64,000 nt of DNA, taken from positions 1,488,001 to 1,552,000 of the forward strand of contig OX595987.1 in assembly GCA_951394045.1 (NCBI GenBank), in the 5' to 3' direction. Each line of letters starts with the position of its first letter. Positions within the stretch are counted from its first letter, which is position 1. The stretch comes from Nitzschia sp. DOCU1 (Eukaryota; Bacillariophyta; Bacillariophyceae; Bacillariales; Bacillariaceae). The translations under genes were made by a program, and so were the position numbers. The notes under the pieces are model-generated. The model saw only the letters and a program-made list of their open reading frames with translations, did not search any database and was not told the origin of the DNA. Of this stretch, positions 51,037 through 61,421 are shown piece after piece.

Positions 51037-52194
51037 TTATAGGATTTCGGCAGTTGCACTGACGCTGCTCTCATCGTCGTCGTAGTCGTCGTAGTCATCG
51101 TAATCATCAACGTCGTCCAAGACTTCTTCGTCGTAGTCTTCGAGGTCGTCACGGTAACGTAACGAGTCGCGGCCTTGGTGGTCATACAACATTGGCCCTC
51201 CGGCATCGACACTTCGCTGGGGTCCAGAACTTGCAAATACATCGGCTTCCGGCTCCATACTCGGCTTGATTGACTTTTCTTCTGGGTCAAAGTAGGGGGC
51301 AGTGCTGCGTAATGAACCCCAAGAGCCTTCCCGCTTGCCATTCGAGGCACCGGTATCTCCTTGCTTCTCGTTTCGAATAAAGAACCACCAAACTATGATG
51401 AAGAATAGTACTCCAACCCCGATTATGCCAGTCCAAACAAGAATCCGATGTGTCTTTTCCTGTTGCACCTGGACATTGCCTCCGGTGACCTCCAAATACT
51501 GAGCCACTGACGAAATGCCCACCAGCTCCGGGTGCAACTTGGTGGGGTCGGAAGGATTGAGTGTCGCATCAATCAGCTTTATGACTTCCAAGGAAGATTT
51601 ATCTTGCTCTCGGCCGTACACGTTGACTTGACCTTTAAATAGACCACAAAAATTGGTTGGATCAATCGTCGGATCGCAGCGCTCTGGGTTAAAAACGAGA
51701 ATGATTGGAATGATTGTTAAATGAAGTCCACAGCATCATTTCAGGGCGATTCATGTATAAGTCTACTTACCTTCCTCATGGAACTTGTAAAACTTTAGCC
51801 CCGAGGCGTGATGGGTTAACCTTCGACGACGGAAACCACAAAGTTCTGGGTACATTTCCGAGAGCACATCATCCATGAACTTGTCCTCGACAATATCTAG
51901 CAAATCCATGATCGGTGACAGAGGTTGGGCTTCCAGCTGGAATCCGTAGGTAATTATTACAGGTTCTCCGTAGGTAGCCCCAAAGTAACCGTCCGACTCT
52001 GGTCGACACGACGACTCCATCAAAGCCATAAACTTGTCATTGTAGGTTTCCTTGGCATCAACATTCAGCTCCAATGGTTTGGTATTAAAACTGTGTCGGA
52101 TCGCGGAATACGGGTCTACAAGTTCTCCGCCCTTAGCTTGACTCTCCATACCCTTCGTGACCAAGAGAAGCAACGGTAGATATGATAACTTCAT
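51037..52194 (-). CDS. Type I membrane protein, ectodomain family member A
   Basis: Exons 51771-52194 and 51037-51683 give 356 aa. Signal peptide at 1-20 (MKLSYLPLLLLVTKGMESQA). The ectodomain has IITYGFQLEAQPLSPIMDLL, FMDDVLSEMYPELC and an FRRRRL basic patch. The phase-1 intron is followed by a Cys-containing second half (RCDPTIDPTNFCGLFKGQVN VYG). A membrane helix spans about 222-244 (ILVWTGIIGVGVLFFIIVWW), then a 112-residue cytoplasmic tail with a terminal run of Asp/Tyr. Family members B and C lie next to it. Function is unknown; a cell-surface or vesicle receptor-like role is inferred from topology only. Confidence 0.82.
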
Positions 52195-53015
52195 CTTCCC
52201 TTGTGTCGGCGGCTGTTGATGTAGCTGTCTCAAGGAAGTACGGGCTTGTCAGATATCCAGGATCTCTTTTATTTACTAATATGAATAGCTTCTACAATGA
52301 CCACATAGAGAGCTCTTTATTATTGCTAAAGCGTCGATAAAGGCACTTGTGGTCCGTGGAATGAATGCTCTCGCTTAGTCTTGTTGGATTTCTCCAAATC
52401 CCGCTTGAAGGCCAAAAAATGTGAGTGCGACATCCAGTTGAACGACCAAAAGTCGACTCAAACGAACGCCCGTCTATTATTCATCGGCGGGAATGAATCC
52501 GTCGTCCGTACCCAATGACTCTTGGACCGTACGTATCCATATAGATTTTATATATTCAAATGTAGTACAGTACTCTATCTTCAAAAGGGCGGCTAGCGCG
52601 GCGGTTATCATACCAGCACATAGAGAGATAGAGAGAGTTAGCAAAACGCCAACATGTATTATTAGTTTTACTATGTCTCTGTATATTCTGAATCCAAGGG
52701 CTCTTAAGTAATCCATCGGACGTTTGAGTTGCTCTGCCACCAACTGCCGAAAGATGGGTCTGGGAGAGGATCATCAGGAAATTTCTCATCGAGTGCCCCT
52801 CCGATGTTGTTTTATGTTTCCCTCAGAACAACGAACAACAAAGGCAACTTTTACCCGTTCGGTATAGCAATAGCTCAAGTTTCAAAACAGCAACCCCAGG
52901 TAAGCACTACTCGAAGACAACAATCGCTGATATCTCTCGTGGAATATATGTTTGTTAATATCCAACGCAACGTTTGAATGAATGCATTCTCACCAGGCCA
53001 CTTATTTGAAGAAGA
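52195..53015. other. Intergenic between family members A and B
   Basis: About 820 bp between divergent starts of A and B. One minus-strand ORF at 52477-52716 is listed separately. Nothing else is seen. Confidence 0.5.
52477..52716 (-). CDS. Possible small membrane protein
   Basis: 79 aa from the ATG at 52716. It has a strong hydrophobic stretch (LIIHVGVLLTLSISLCAGMI TAALAALL) and ends in an acidic GTDDGFIPADE. It could be a real small gene or the last exon of a longer one; I found no splice to an upstream exon. Not similar to its neighbours. Confidence 0.3.
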   Translation of the reverse strand: MDYLRALGFRIYRDIVKLIIHVGVLLTLSISLCAGMITAALAALLKIEYCTTFEYIKSIWIRTVQESLGTDDGFIPADE

Positions 53016-53920
53016 ATGAGGTTCCAGTTACAACACACCGTTTTGCTTTCGCTAGCATCATTTGTCTTAGCAGATGATACGCATTACAACCCCCCTCGAG
53101 AAGATAATGTTGAAAGCCCGTTCTTCTGTCGTACAAACGACCAAGGATTTGCTGGTTTACCCATTTCGGATACCTATGAAGTTGCCACAAACAACTTCTT
53201 CTATGAATTGCAATTTGAGGGCGAAAATCCAACAACGGATGAGACCCAAGCAGCCATTGACGAGACAGAGAGAAGAATTGTTGACTATCTGCTTGAGACG
53301 CAAACTGACATCTTCACTATCTGTGATCCGAGTGGGAAAAAAGACGGCGCGAATGCCGTTGCCGTGACAGTCAATCCTGAAGACTTGGCCCTCGAAGGTT
53401 GTAAGTATCATATGCTACGATAAGACTTGTCAATGAATTCAGGTCGACTTGCTGATAGCGTTCGAAATACACTCATACTCAACGGCATTATTTCTATCTA
53501 TCCATAGTCTCGTGTGAGTTGACAACTCCCCTGCCTGGAACGACATGTGTCGTTGTGATGGGCGCCTATCAAGTTTACTTCCCCCCTAACACTGCCGGTA
53601 TTGATGATGCAATGGCTACCCTAAATTATGCTGTCGAGGCTGGCATGGATGAGAATGTGTTCGTCGAAGGTGCTATTACAAAGGTTACGTGGAGCGATGA
53701 CCCACAGGATGATGCCGGAGAAGCGAATAAACCGGACGACTCAGGACCCACTGTTACCCCTGACGACAACAGCTCAAGCGCCCCAGCGATCGTTGGGGCC
53801 TCTGTGGGAGGTATCCTAGCTATTGGATTGATTGCATTCTACCGGCGACGAAACATCAAGGGCGCCGATGATGAAACAATGACAGGCGCTCCAGATGGCA
53901 ATAGCGCACCACAGGTCTAA
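53016..53920 (+). CDS. Type I membrane protein, ectodomain family member B
   Basis: Exons 53016-53400 and 53508-53920 give 265 aa. Signal peptide 1-19 (MRFQLQHTVLLSLASFVLA), then EDNVESPFFCRT, which matches EDDVDSPFIDKS in member C. The first half has the pattern NNFFYELQFEG ... RIVDYLLETQTDIFTICD. The phase-1 intron follows EDLALEG; the second half begins FSCELTTPLPGTTCVVVMGA and QVYFPP, then ITKVTWSDD. A membrane helix spans about 221-240, with RRR just inside and a 25-residue tail. Function unknown; the same two-part ectodomain and intron occur in A and C. Confidence 0.85.
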
Positions 53921-54423
53921 GCGATAACTTATTATAGGACGTTCTTGTGTATACTTTTCGGTTCGCCAGCCAGCGACAGCAGTTCCAACATCTGTGTCGG
54001 CTACTTCTGCCGCAGATTCAAAGCCTACTGTCCGCCTCGAATGAGCACGCTGAAACCGGAATATACCTCATCTTTCCCACCACGTCGACCTATACCTCGT
54101 CTTACCCACCACGTCGATTGACAAAGAAAGTGTCGGATTCCTTGTTGGGAACACTGTCTGCAATGGACCTCAAACCCTGTACTAAGAATAAACTCGATCG
54201 TCGAATGAGCTCAAGTATATGTCCTCGTGATTCAATAATAGATTCCTTCTTTCGCTGCATAATTGCTACTGTGGGTTGTAATATGTAATCTACTTTCGTT
54301 TCATCTATTCGTACTGTATTCTGGCAGGTCCCGAACATTACAAATACTTCATTCATACCAAGAAATGATAGAAGGGAGCCCAGCCATCGATCTAGTATGG
54401 TGACACTGCAGTCTGAGCTCTCT
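53921..54423. other. Convergent intergenic region
   Basis: About 500 bp between the convergent 3' ends of B and C. It contains a short direct repeat of cccaccacgtcga near 54075. No gene is seen. Confidence 0.5.
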
Positions 54424-55551
54424 CTAAGTCGACTCAGTCGGTTGCGCTCCAAGTTCGGTCGCCGTTGCATCTTCTGATGAATCTCCCCTTGCACGCCGGC
54501 GGTAGGCAACTGCGACAACGGCCGCCATCAGCACCCCAGCTGCTACCAGAGACCCAACAAGCACGGGGGTGTTATCGTCTCCTACACTGTTGTCGCTTCC
54601 TGACGACTCAGAACCATCTGCTTTGTCACTCTCCAATTCAGTATAAGTTACTCTCACTATCTTGGGATGAACTTTGTCAAACTTTCCTTGTTCCATATTG
54701 GCCCGGATAGCTTCAAGAATAGATTCTTCCATTGCAGACGCACTATCCTTGGTTGCGTAAAGATCGAGTGCTCCGCTTACAACTACGCATTCATTCTCGG
54801 GAAGAAACTCCCCACAAACAACTGTTCCGTTGACAGGACATCGTCGAATAGATGAGCTCATCAGTTCATGTTTTCGAAAAAGAAACCTTTCAATTCATAG
54901 CGGCACTTACCGTCTTGTAGGATCAGATCTTCAGGATCCTGAGTTACTCCCGTAATCTCTAGTCGCCGGCGAATAGCCTTCAACTTTCGTCGATCAGAGC
55001 ATTCCGTAAAGATCTCTCCCAAGATGCTGTCAGTAACAGCCTTCTCTACCAGTGGCAACACATCGGATTCAATATTGGCATCAGCAGTGGCTTCGATTTC
55101 ATAGCCGAACTCAATCGTAAAAACTTCTTCAGCGCTGCCGATAACGCCATAGTATCCATCCTGAGTGGCGCATTCAAAGGTTGTGGGGGTAGATGTTGGG
55201 CTGAAAGTTGGACTGAGACTGGGCATGTCGGAAGGAACCGAACTAGGAGCGTCTGTAGAAGCAACAGTAGGCAAAGAGGTAGGAAATGCTTGAATAGGTG
55301 CGGCACGCTTGGTCAGAGGAAAACGGTGATCATGCCACTCCTTGCGTACGTTTCCTTCTTCGGCAAAACTTACCACTGGGTGAAGATGTAGTGGCCTCTG
55401 TCGGAATATGTGATTTATCGATGAAAGGACTATCAACATCGTCTTCGCACGGGTTTTGCAAGTGGCCAACAGGCTGTACACAGTTGGCTGCGTACGATTC
55501 GGAAGCACACCAACTGGCGAGAATGAAAATGTTTGCGGATAGGATTCTCAT
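54424..55551 (-). CDS. Type I membrane protein, ectodomain family member C
   Basis: Exons 55374-55551, 54911-55252 and 54424-54821 give 305 aa; an acceptor at 55288 would add 12 residues. Signal peptide MRILSANIFILASWCASESY, then EDDVDSPFIDKS as in B. A Ser/Pro stalk of PSSVPSDMPSLSPT type, common in diatom surface proteins, precedes the ectodomain (VFTIEFGYEIEATADANIES, DSILGEIFTECSDRRKL, RRRLEITG). The phase-1 intron follows EDLILQD and the next exon opens VVCGEFLPENECVVVSGALD, mirroring B. A membrane helix about 259-280 is followed by RRR and a tail of exactly 25 residues, as in B. Function unknown. Confidence 0.82.
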
Positions 55552-56174
55552 GGTTACTATTACTGTCGATTTCGAAAGATGAAATGATTAAAGAAGCCGA
55601 GTGCAAATATGTCTGAGCTTGAGATTGTTCACTCACTCTTTGAGTTGATGATGAGTAGCTTTGTGGTTTCGTCGCATGAACCAAATTGTCATGAGCTGTG
55701 GCGGTGCAGCGCGGTCAAGACTTTGTGAGTCGAGACACTCGGAGTACCTATTCTCACAAATAGTCGTTTACTTTCCGTTGATTGCCGCCAGCAAACTTGA
55801 GGCCGAGATTTTGATGCACACCATACACGGAAGGGCGCCGGGCGAGCATACCCAAAAAAATCGCAATTGTTTGAGAACTCGGTAGAAATAAGCCCGGTTG
55901 GCTCGTTGCAGGTACAGTACAGTACATAACGGTCCGGACTATTAGATAGTACACGATTTGGCTGGCCCGGCGTTGCAACCGCGCGCCCAGAACCACACGA
56001 AATCCCACTTCATTCCCACTCGCCGCCTTGACGTTCGCCTGCTTCTGGTTCGGGAGATGACGTAATCTTTTTTCTGTTCGAAGATTTCATTTCGATGATG
56101 ACTTTGCTTCCAACCAAAGTTACCACAGGAAGAAGAGCAGCACACAAACTGATATTAACCATGCACCTTCCAGC
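55552..56174. other. Divergent intergenic region
   Basis: 620 bp between family member C and the HAD phosphatase. No gene or RNA was recognised. Confidence 0.5.
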
Positions 56175-57011
56175 ATGTCCTCGCTTTCGTTAAGGATATC
56201 GATTTTCATACTCCTTCGATCTTTCTTTTTCGGTCACGGCCTATCGACGCTACATTCAGGTCAAACAATGACGAACGCGATCACGGTGTCAAATATCAAA
56301 GGCATTATTTTCGACATGGACGGGACGCTCCTTGAAACCGAGAGTCTCGGCTGTAATGCTGTTTACTATACTCTGAGAGATCAGATGAGTGAAGAAGCAC
56401 AGCTTTCGTTTAAACAAAGGAACTATCGTATGGAGTGGGAATTGAAGCAACAGACATTGGGTCTTCCTGATCGAAAGTGGCCTCCTATCGTTTTGAAGTG
56501 GGCACAGCAAAATTGGGGCGTTGAAAAGCCACCAACTGTGGACGAGTTTTTAGACAAATGGGACTCGAACATGTTCAAGCACATGCACGAAGTTGAAGCA
56601 TGCAAAGGAGCCAAAGAGCTCGTGTCCAAATTGGCCGACAGCTACCAACTTCCTCTTGCGATTGCAACTTCATCGCGGTTCAAGGCAGTCCAGCAAAAGC
56701 GAAAGCGCCATGAGGATATGTTCCAAAAGTTTCAAACCATTGTTACTGGTGACGATCCAGCCGTAAAGAATGGCAAGCCTGCTCCCGATATGTATTTCGA
56801 AGCAGCACGCCGCCTCGGCGTGAAAGCTGAGCAATGTATCGTCTTCGAGGATGGCATGACGGGGGCCAAGTCAGGAAAAGCTGCAGGGTGCTTTGTTGTA
56901 GCAGTTCCAGATTCTCGTTCTACTGCTGAAGAGAAGGTCAGGTTTGAGGAAGTAGCCAATGTGATTTTGGACGACTTGACCCAATTCACAGAGAGGGTGA
57001 TTGTGCAGTAG
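56175..57011 (+). CDS. HAD-superfamily phosphatase
   Basis: 278 aa from the ATG at 56175, intronless. Seen: a hydrophobic N terminus (SLRISIFILLRSFFFGHG), then HAD motif I IFDMDGTLLETE with the nucleophile and acid/base Asp, motif II IATSS, a Lys in KNGKPAPDMYFEAARRLG (motif III) and motif IV VFEDGMTGAKSG. The cap of about 80 helical residues places it near pseudouridine 5'-phosphatase / glycerol-phosphate phosphatase (HDHD1, GPP) relatives, which share LGVKAEQCIVFED. The substrate is inferred. The N terminus may be a signal or transit peptide. Confidence 0.88.
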   Translation: MSSLSLRISIFILLRSFFFGHGLSTLHSGQTMTNAITVSNIKGIIFDMDGTLLETESLGCNAVYYTLRDQMSEEAQLSFKQRNYRMEWELKQQTLGLPDRKWPPIVLKWAQQNWGVEKPPTVDEFLDKWDSNMFKHMHEVEACKGAKELVSKLADSYQLPLAIATSSRFKAVQQKRKRHEDMFQKFQTIVTGDDPAVKNGKPAPDMYFEAARRLGVKAEQCIVFEDGMTGAKSGKAAGCFVVAVPDSRSTAEEKVRFEEVANVILDDLTQFTERVIVQ

Positions 57012-57858
57012 TACAGTAGCATCGACGTAACCACTGGAACAATTGCAATTACAATCCCGGGCCTGTTAGTACGTGTAGGAGACTAGGAATGTAGTCATGA
57101 TGACAATGGAAAATGATTGGCAACGAGTTGTGTCTGGGGGCAAGATGGTATCTCAGTTGGTGACCCACGCGATAAGTCACGGATCGGTAGTAGAGTAAGC
57201 CATTCCTTTGTAGTTGTTTTGAAATATCAGGCTACTACGAGTACGTCGTCATAAGGAAGACGAAGAACGTTGGAATGAGGACAAACGCAGTCTGTCATAG
57301 TAGTGGTGGTGATGCCAAGTCCATCAACTCACCAAATCCTCTGCATACGGGACTTGCTTGAAAATTGCAATTCCGTTCGTAGTGAACGACGATTTTGGGC
57401 TATGGAAAAAGTATCGGCGAGAGCTTGAACGACTATTTTGGCATCAAATTTCTGCCGCCGACACGAACTGCCCACGTCACGAATTGTCGTGCAGGTCTGA
57501 AAGCGTATGATGACAGACGATTACAGTAAGAAATCAACGCAGTGCAAAATCAGAAGATCTGAGGCGAACGCAGGCCCGAAATTCTCGAGGGGCCGCAGAA
57601 CGGGAAGGGATACGTGTTTGCAAATTCTGGCGGGCACGTATCCTCGCGAGTTCTACGCTCTGAAGCCTTCAATCGTCAATCCTTGACACGCCGCTCTCGG
57701 GTTTTCTGTGGGAAACCCAAACTTCTCTCTCATTCGTTTGCCAGAGTCGTGTCACCACAACTCTCATAACCCATCGGCGTTGGATGGGAAGTCCATGATC
57801 ACGAGAGAAAGACTAACGGCAGTCGTGACATAAAAGCAAAACCCAACTACTGTTAGCA
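57012..57858. other. Intergenic
   Basis: About 850 bp between two plus-strand genes. No supported gene, RNA or repeat was seen. Confidence 0.5.
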
Positions 57859-59274
57859 ATGGATCACCTGGATGATGATGCTCCACCATTCGCAATATCG
57901 GAACCAAGCCGTCCGCAACATCTTTTCTCAGAAGCAGCGATAGCACCCCAACAAAGGGCATCGGCAGTGTTATCGGAATCGCCCAAGAAACCCGACAAGC
58001 TTTACAAGTCTGCCATGGGAAAGTTCACGTCTGAGTTCTCAAATGCGTCTTCGTCCCCGCCAGGTCTGGTGGAGTCGGTTATGACAGATGGAAGTTCTTC
58101 CCGGGAAGATGATTCAGGGATGCATAGCCAGGGTTTCGCACACCACATTGGTGCATCTTCCCATTTTCTACTTTCTTCACTACCAACAATATCATCTGCC
58201 ATTGGAGGCTCCTCCTTTCTTCCCAGTAGCCAACATTCGTTTGGGCATCCACCACATATATCTGCACCACACAACATCGAGGTTGGGGATAAATCCGAAG
58301 CTTCCGGTACCTTCTCCCAGCTGATGAGGGCTGCAGATGGTGAAAACGTACACATGCGACAATCGAGGATGCCAATAGTCCCAGAAGATACTACGGACGA
58401 AATGGAAGAATCGTGCGCTCCTGCCGGCGCTTTGATCTCTCCTCCCTCTGCTTCCAGAACCGAGGCGGAAACAACTCGAACAAGATGGTTGCCCCGTGTC
58501 TCAAACAATCCCCGAAACGGGCTACGAGAACCATTGCTAGATAGTTCTGTTCCAGCTGATGAACCCATATTGGCGGCATCTCCCTCCAAGGCTGCGCTGG
58601 AACGGGCACGAACGAGCGTTAAATCGTTTCTGGAGGACGATCAAACGTTTGAGGTCGTGATGGATCTTCCCGAGCCATGTACCATGCAGACCGTAATGAT
58701 GATTATTGGAAACCCAGAGCTTCTGCAAATGTGGTGTGATCCCATTCAGAGTCTAGTGGTGACTAGCACAAGTGATGGCGCCAGGGAATCCGGTACACAA
58801 AGAGACGATGGCCGTGAGTACGAAGGAGAATGGATCGAGGCTACTACCTCAGCGCTCGAATCGCCACCCTGCCCTGTGGGTTCTATCTACAGTGCGGGCC
58901 AGGCCGTATTTGATGCCCTTGGTTTCTCAAGTTACGGAAAGATCACCATGTTTGTGGAACGTCGCCGTGGTCAGGTTGGTTTGACGATTGGTCCCTTTAG
59001 CGGCGGAATTCACGCTGCACATACCATCAGTGTAGTGGAGTCGGGCGGACGAGTCCGCATCGTCGATCGAGTTCGTCTGCGACGTGATACAGAAGGAGCT
59101 TCAACGGCAAGCCTCTTTCTCTGTGGTGTCCTGGATTCCTGCTTGTTGAGTCCTTGTTTGATGCCATCCCTGAAAGCGTACATGGATCAAGTATCTACGA
59201 GTATGGCGCGCCTCCGACTTCTTGTCGAGAGTGGTGAACTATCACCAGAGGCAGAAATCGTCAGCGCACCATAA
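57859..59274 (+). CDS. SRPBCC/START-like domain protein
   Basis: 471 aa from the ATG at 57859, intronless. The first ~250 residues are Ser/Pro-rich and disordered. The C-terminal ~200 residues look like a helix-grip lipid/ligand-binding domain: FEVVMDLPEPCTMQTVMMII, MWCDPIQSLVV, YEGEWIEATT, YGKITMFVERRRGQVGLTIG, HAAHTISVVESGGRVRIVDR and a long C-terminal helix (SLKAYMDQVSTSMARLRLLV). This strand-helix order fits the START/SRPBCC fold. The ligand and role are unknown. Confidence 0.72.
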   Translation: MDHLDDDAPPFAISEPSRPQHLFSEAAIAPQQRASAVLSESPKKPDKLYKSAMGKFTSEFSNASSSPPGLVESVMTDGSSSREDDSGMHSQGFAHHIGASSHFLLSSLPTISSAIGGSSFLPSSQHSFGHPPHISAPHNIEVGDKSEASGTFSQLMRAADGENVHMRQSRMPIVPEDTTDEMEESCAPAGALISPPSASRTEAETTRTRWLPRVSNNPRNGLREPLLDSSVPADEPILAASPSKAALERARTSVKSFLEDDQTFEVVMDLPEPCTMQTVMMIIGNPELLQMWCDPIQSLVVTSTSDGARESGTQRDDGREYEGEWIEATTSALESPPCPVGSIYSAGQAVFDALGFSSYGKITMFVERRRGQVGLTIGPFSGGIHAAHTISVVESGGRVRIVDRVRLRRDTEGASTASLFLCGVLDSCLLSPCLMPSLKAYMDQVSTSMARLRLLVESGELSPEAEIVSAP

Positions 59275-59997
59275 CTTTTTGCGGCACCTCGTTTTCCTCT
59301 GTACAATTTGTTTCCGCAAGGTGCATACCCGTTTTAAAAGTGATAGAAGTGTTTATTTGTTGTTGTACAAAAGTCGAAGGGTCAAGTCCTCTGTGTCTTT
59401 GTCAGCCACGGTGGTTGTGTGAGAGAACCATCTAGATCAGTAACCTATTTTGGCTTTTGGGAGCGTAAAGTGTAAGACACCACATTGCCCCACGGATAGG
59501 ATTTGAACAGCAGGGTGAGGATAGTTTCGCCTTGCTAGTATCAGCCCAGCACCACGAACTTTCTTCGTTCGACTATGTAAACGAAGGGCTATTCTCTACT
59601 ATGTAGTCCATACAAGTAGACTATGGTCATTCATAGCACAGGACTCTGATTCAGGGGATGTATGCGCTGAAAAAAGAAACGCTGAACTTGACTAGTTGCT
59701 ACCTCGGTGCGACATCTTTGCACTCGAATAGCTTATGCTACGGAGAGACTTAAAATAATAGGTACTCTGGATACTTACCATATTTGGTATGCACACACAG
59801 CCCCCGGTTGTTGGCACGACCGGCGACATGCGGGCGCGGCGGTAGAGCCGTTGGTGCGCGAGTGCTTTTGCTGAAAGTGGCTGTTATCACAAATAAGAAA
59901 CATTTGTTCGGGTCTTCGGCTTTGGTTTGTTTGGAACAATTGAAGCCCTTCATATCATACTTGTTAGACTGGTCTCAATAGCATTGATATAGGAATC
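59275..59997. other. Intergenic
   Basis: About 720 bp. A tRNA-like B-box word (ggatttgaac) near 59498 was checked and rejected. The region should include the promoter of EB1. Confidence 0.5.
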
Positions 59998-61287
59998 ATG
60001 TCGCGTAGTGCTGATGCCGCAGTCGGTAAGTGAGATTTTATTGTGCAGAGGTCAAAGCTGAGTCGGTGGCATTGTGATCTCATCGCGGACTGTGCGGTAC
60101 GACTGTTCGAATTTCTTTCCAATGACTTGTCAGGCATGATGGATAACGCCTACTTTGTGGGTCGGGTGGAGCTTCTGGACTTTTTCAACAAGCTTCTTGA
60201 TTTGCAGCTGTCCAAGATTGAGCAGACTGCTACTGGTGCCGTCGCCTGCCAGTTGACGGAATACATTTTCCCTGGCAGCATTCCGATGTCCAAGGTGAAC
60301 TGGGAGGCCAAATCCGATTACGAATTTGTCAGCAACTACAAGCTTTTGCAGCAAGCATTCGTCAAACACCGAGTCCAGAGACGTGTGGATGTGGACAAGC
60401 TTATTCGTGCCAAGTATCAGGATAACTTGGAATTTTGCCAATGGCTAAAGGCATTCTATGATCAATCCGGTGCAGTGCGTGAGGATTACGATCCCAATGC
60501 CGTACGGGCCAAGGGAAAAGGCGGAGCTAAATTCAATGAATTATTGCAAAAGACGGCGGGTAGATTCGGTTCCAAGCCCATCCCGGCTGCCGCTCGAGCA
60601 CGGGGCACCGCCAGAGTCACTCCTTCGCCGACGGCGGCGGCTTCCCCGCGCAACAAGCCCGTACCAAAAACGACCACAGTTCCAAAGGTCTCCCCTGCAG
60701 TAAAACCCCGTGTCACTCCGGCTGTTAGAACCACGGCAGCTCGCCCCACATCTACCACCACCACCAAGGCTCCATTAAAGGCGTCTGAAAATCGAAATCG
60801 GCCGACTCCTGGTGCAGGAGCTGGAGTGAAGCCAGCCAAGGCTAGCGCCGATGCTCAGCTTGAGAAGAAGAATGCCGAGTTGCAGTCCAAGATTGAAGAG
60901 CTAGAAACCACCGTGTTGGAGCTTGAGAAGGAAAGGGACTTTTACTTTGGAAAGCTGCGCAATGTCGAATTGATGCTTCAGGTCAAACAGGATGTGAACT
61001 TTGAAGGATGCGATTTGGAGGGAATCGTCGGCAACATTTTCAAGGTGCTGTATGCAACTGCCGAAGAGGACGTTGAGATTGCGGAAGATGGAGAGGTATG
61101 TTTTCAGATCGTTTGTCGGAAAGAGTGTGTATTCCTGGAATAGCCTTTTCTCAACTGTGGTTTCGTTTCAAAGATTGTCCCTGGGCAAACGGAGGCTAGC
61201 GCCGATATCAGCGACGCAATGGGTGCATCGTCGGTAGACGGAGATCCAGTGGAGGTAGAAACCTCCGTAGAACAAGAAGCTTACTAA
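59998..61287 (+). CDS. EB1: Microtubule plus-end tracking protein EB1
   Basis: Exons 59998-60025, 60134-61095 and 61174-61287 give 367 aa. EB1 binds growing microtubule plus ends and recruits partners. The first exon is only 28 nt (MSRSADAAV) and splices in phase to GMMDNAYFVGR. Seen: the calponin-homology domain (ELLDFFNKLLDLQLSKIEQT, VNWEAKSDYEFVSNYKLLQQ, VDVDKLIRAKYQDNLEFCQW), a long basic Pro/Ala/Thr linker with repeated V-K/R-P motifs, then the coiled-coil EB homology domain (ELETTVLELEKERDFYFGKL). The last exon ends EQEAY, close to the C-terminal EEY/F motif that binds CAP-Gly proteins. Confidence 0.95.
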
Positions 61288-61421
61288 AGCTGCAGTGAAT
61301 GGATAGGAAGGGCTAGTGTGTCGCAGCAGTTTATGTGGTGTGGAGGAACTGGGCCAAATGAAGCGGGAACTAAGTACACAACTATTTTTTAGTCGTCAAC
61401 TTGTTGTGAAGCCTCTTCTAG

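Noticed and set aside
54861..54861. Start of an independent ORF at ATG 54861 within family member C
   Set aside because: Its frame is the second half of the ectodomain, and an in-phase acceptor at 54821 joins it to the first half; homology with member B supports the spliced form.
59470..59570. tRNA-like B-box (ggatttgaac / gttcaaatcc)
   Set aside because: The T-stem does not pair around the loop and no acceptor stem or A box with correct spacing was found on either strand.
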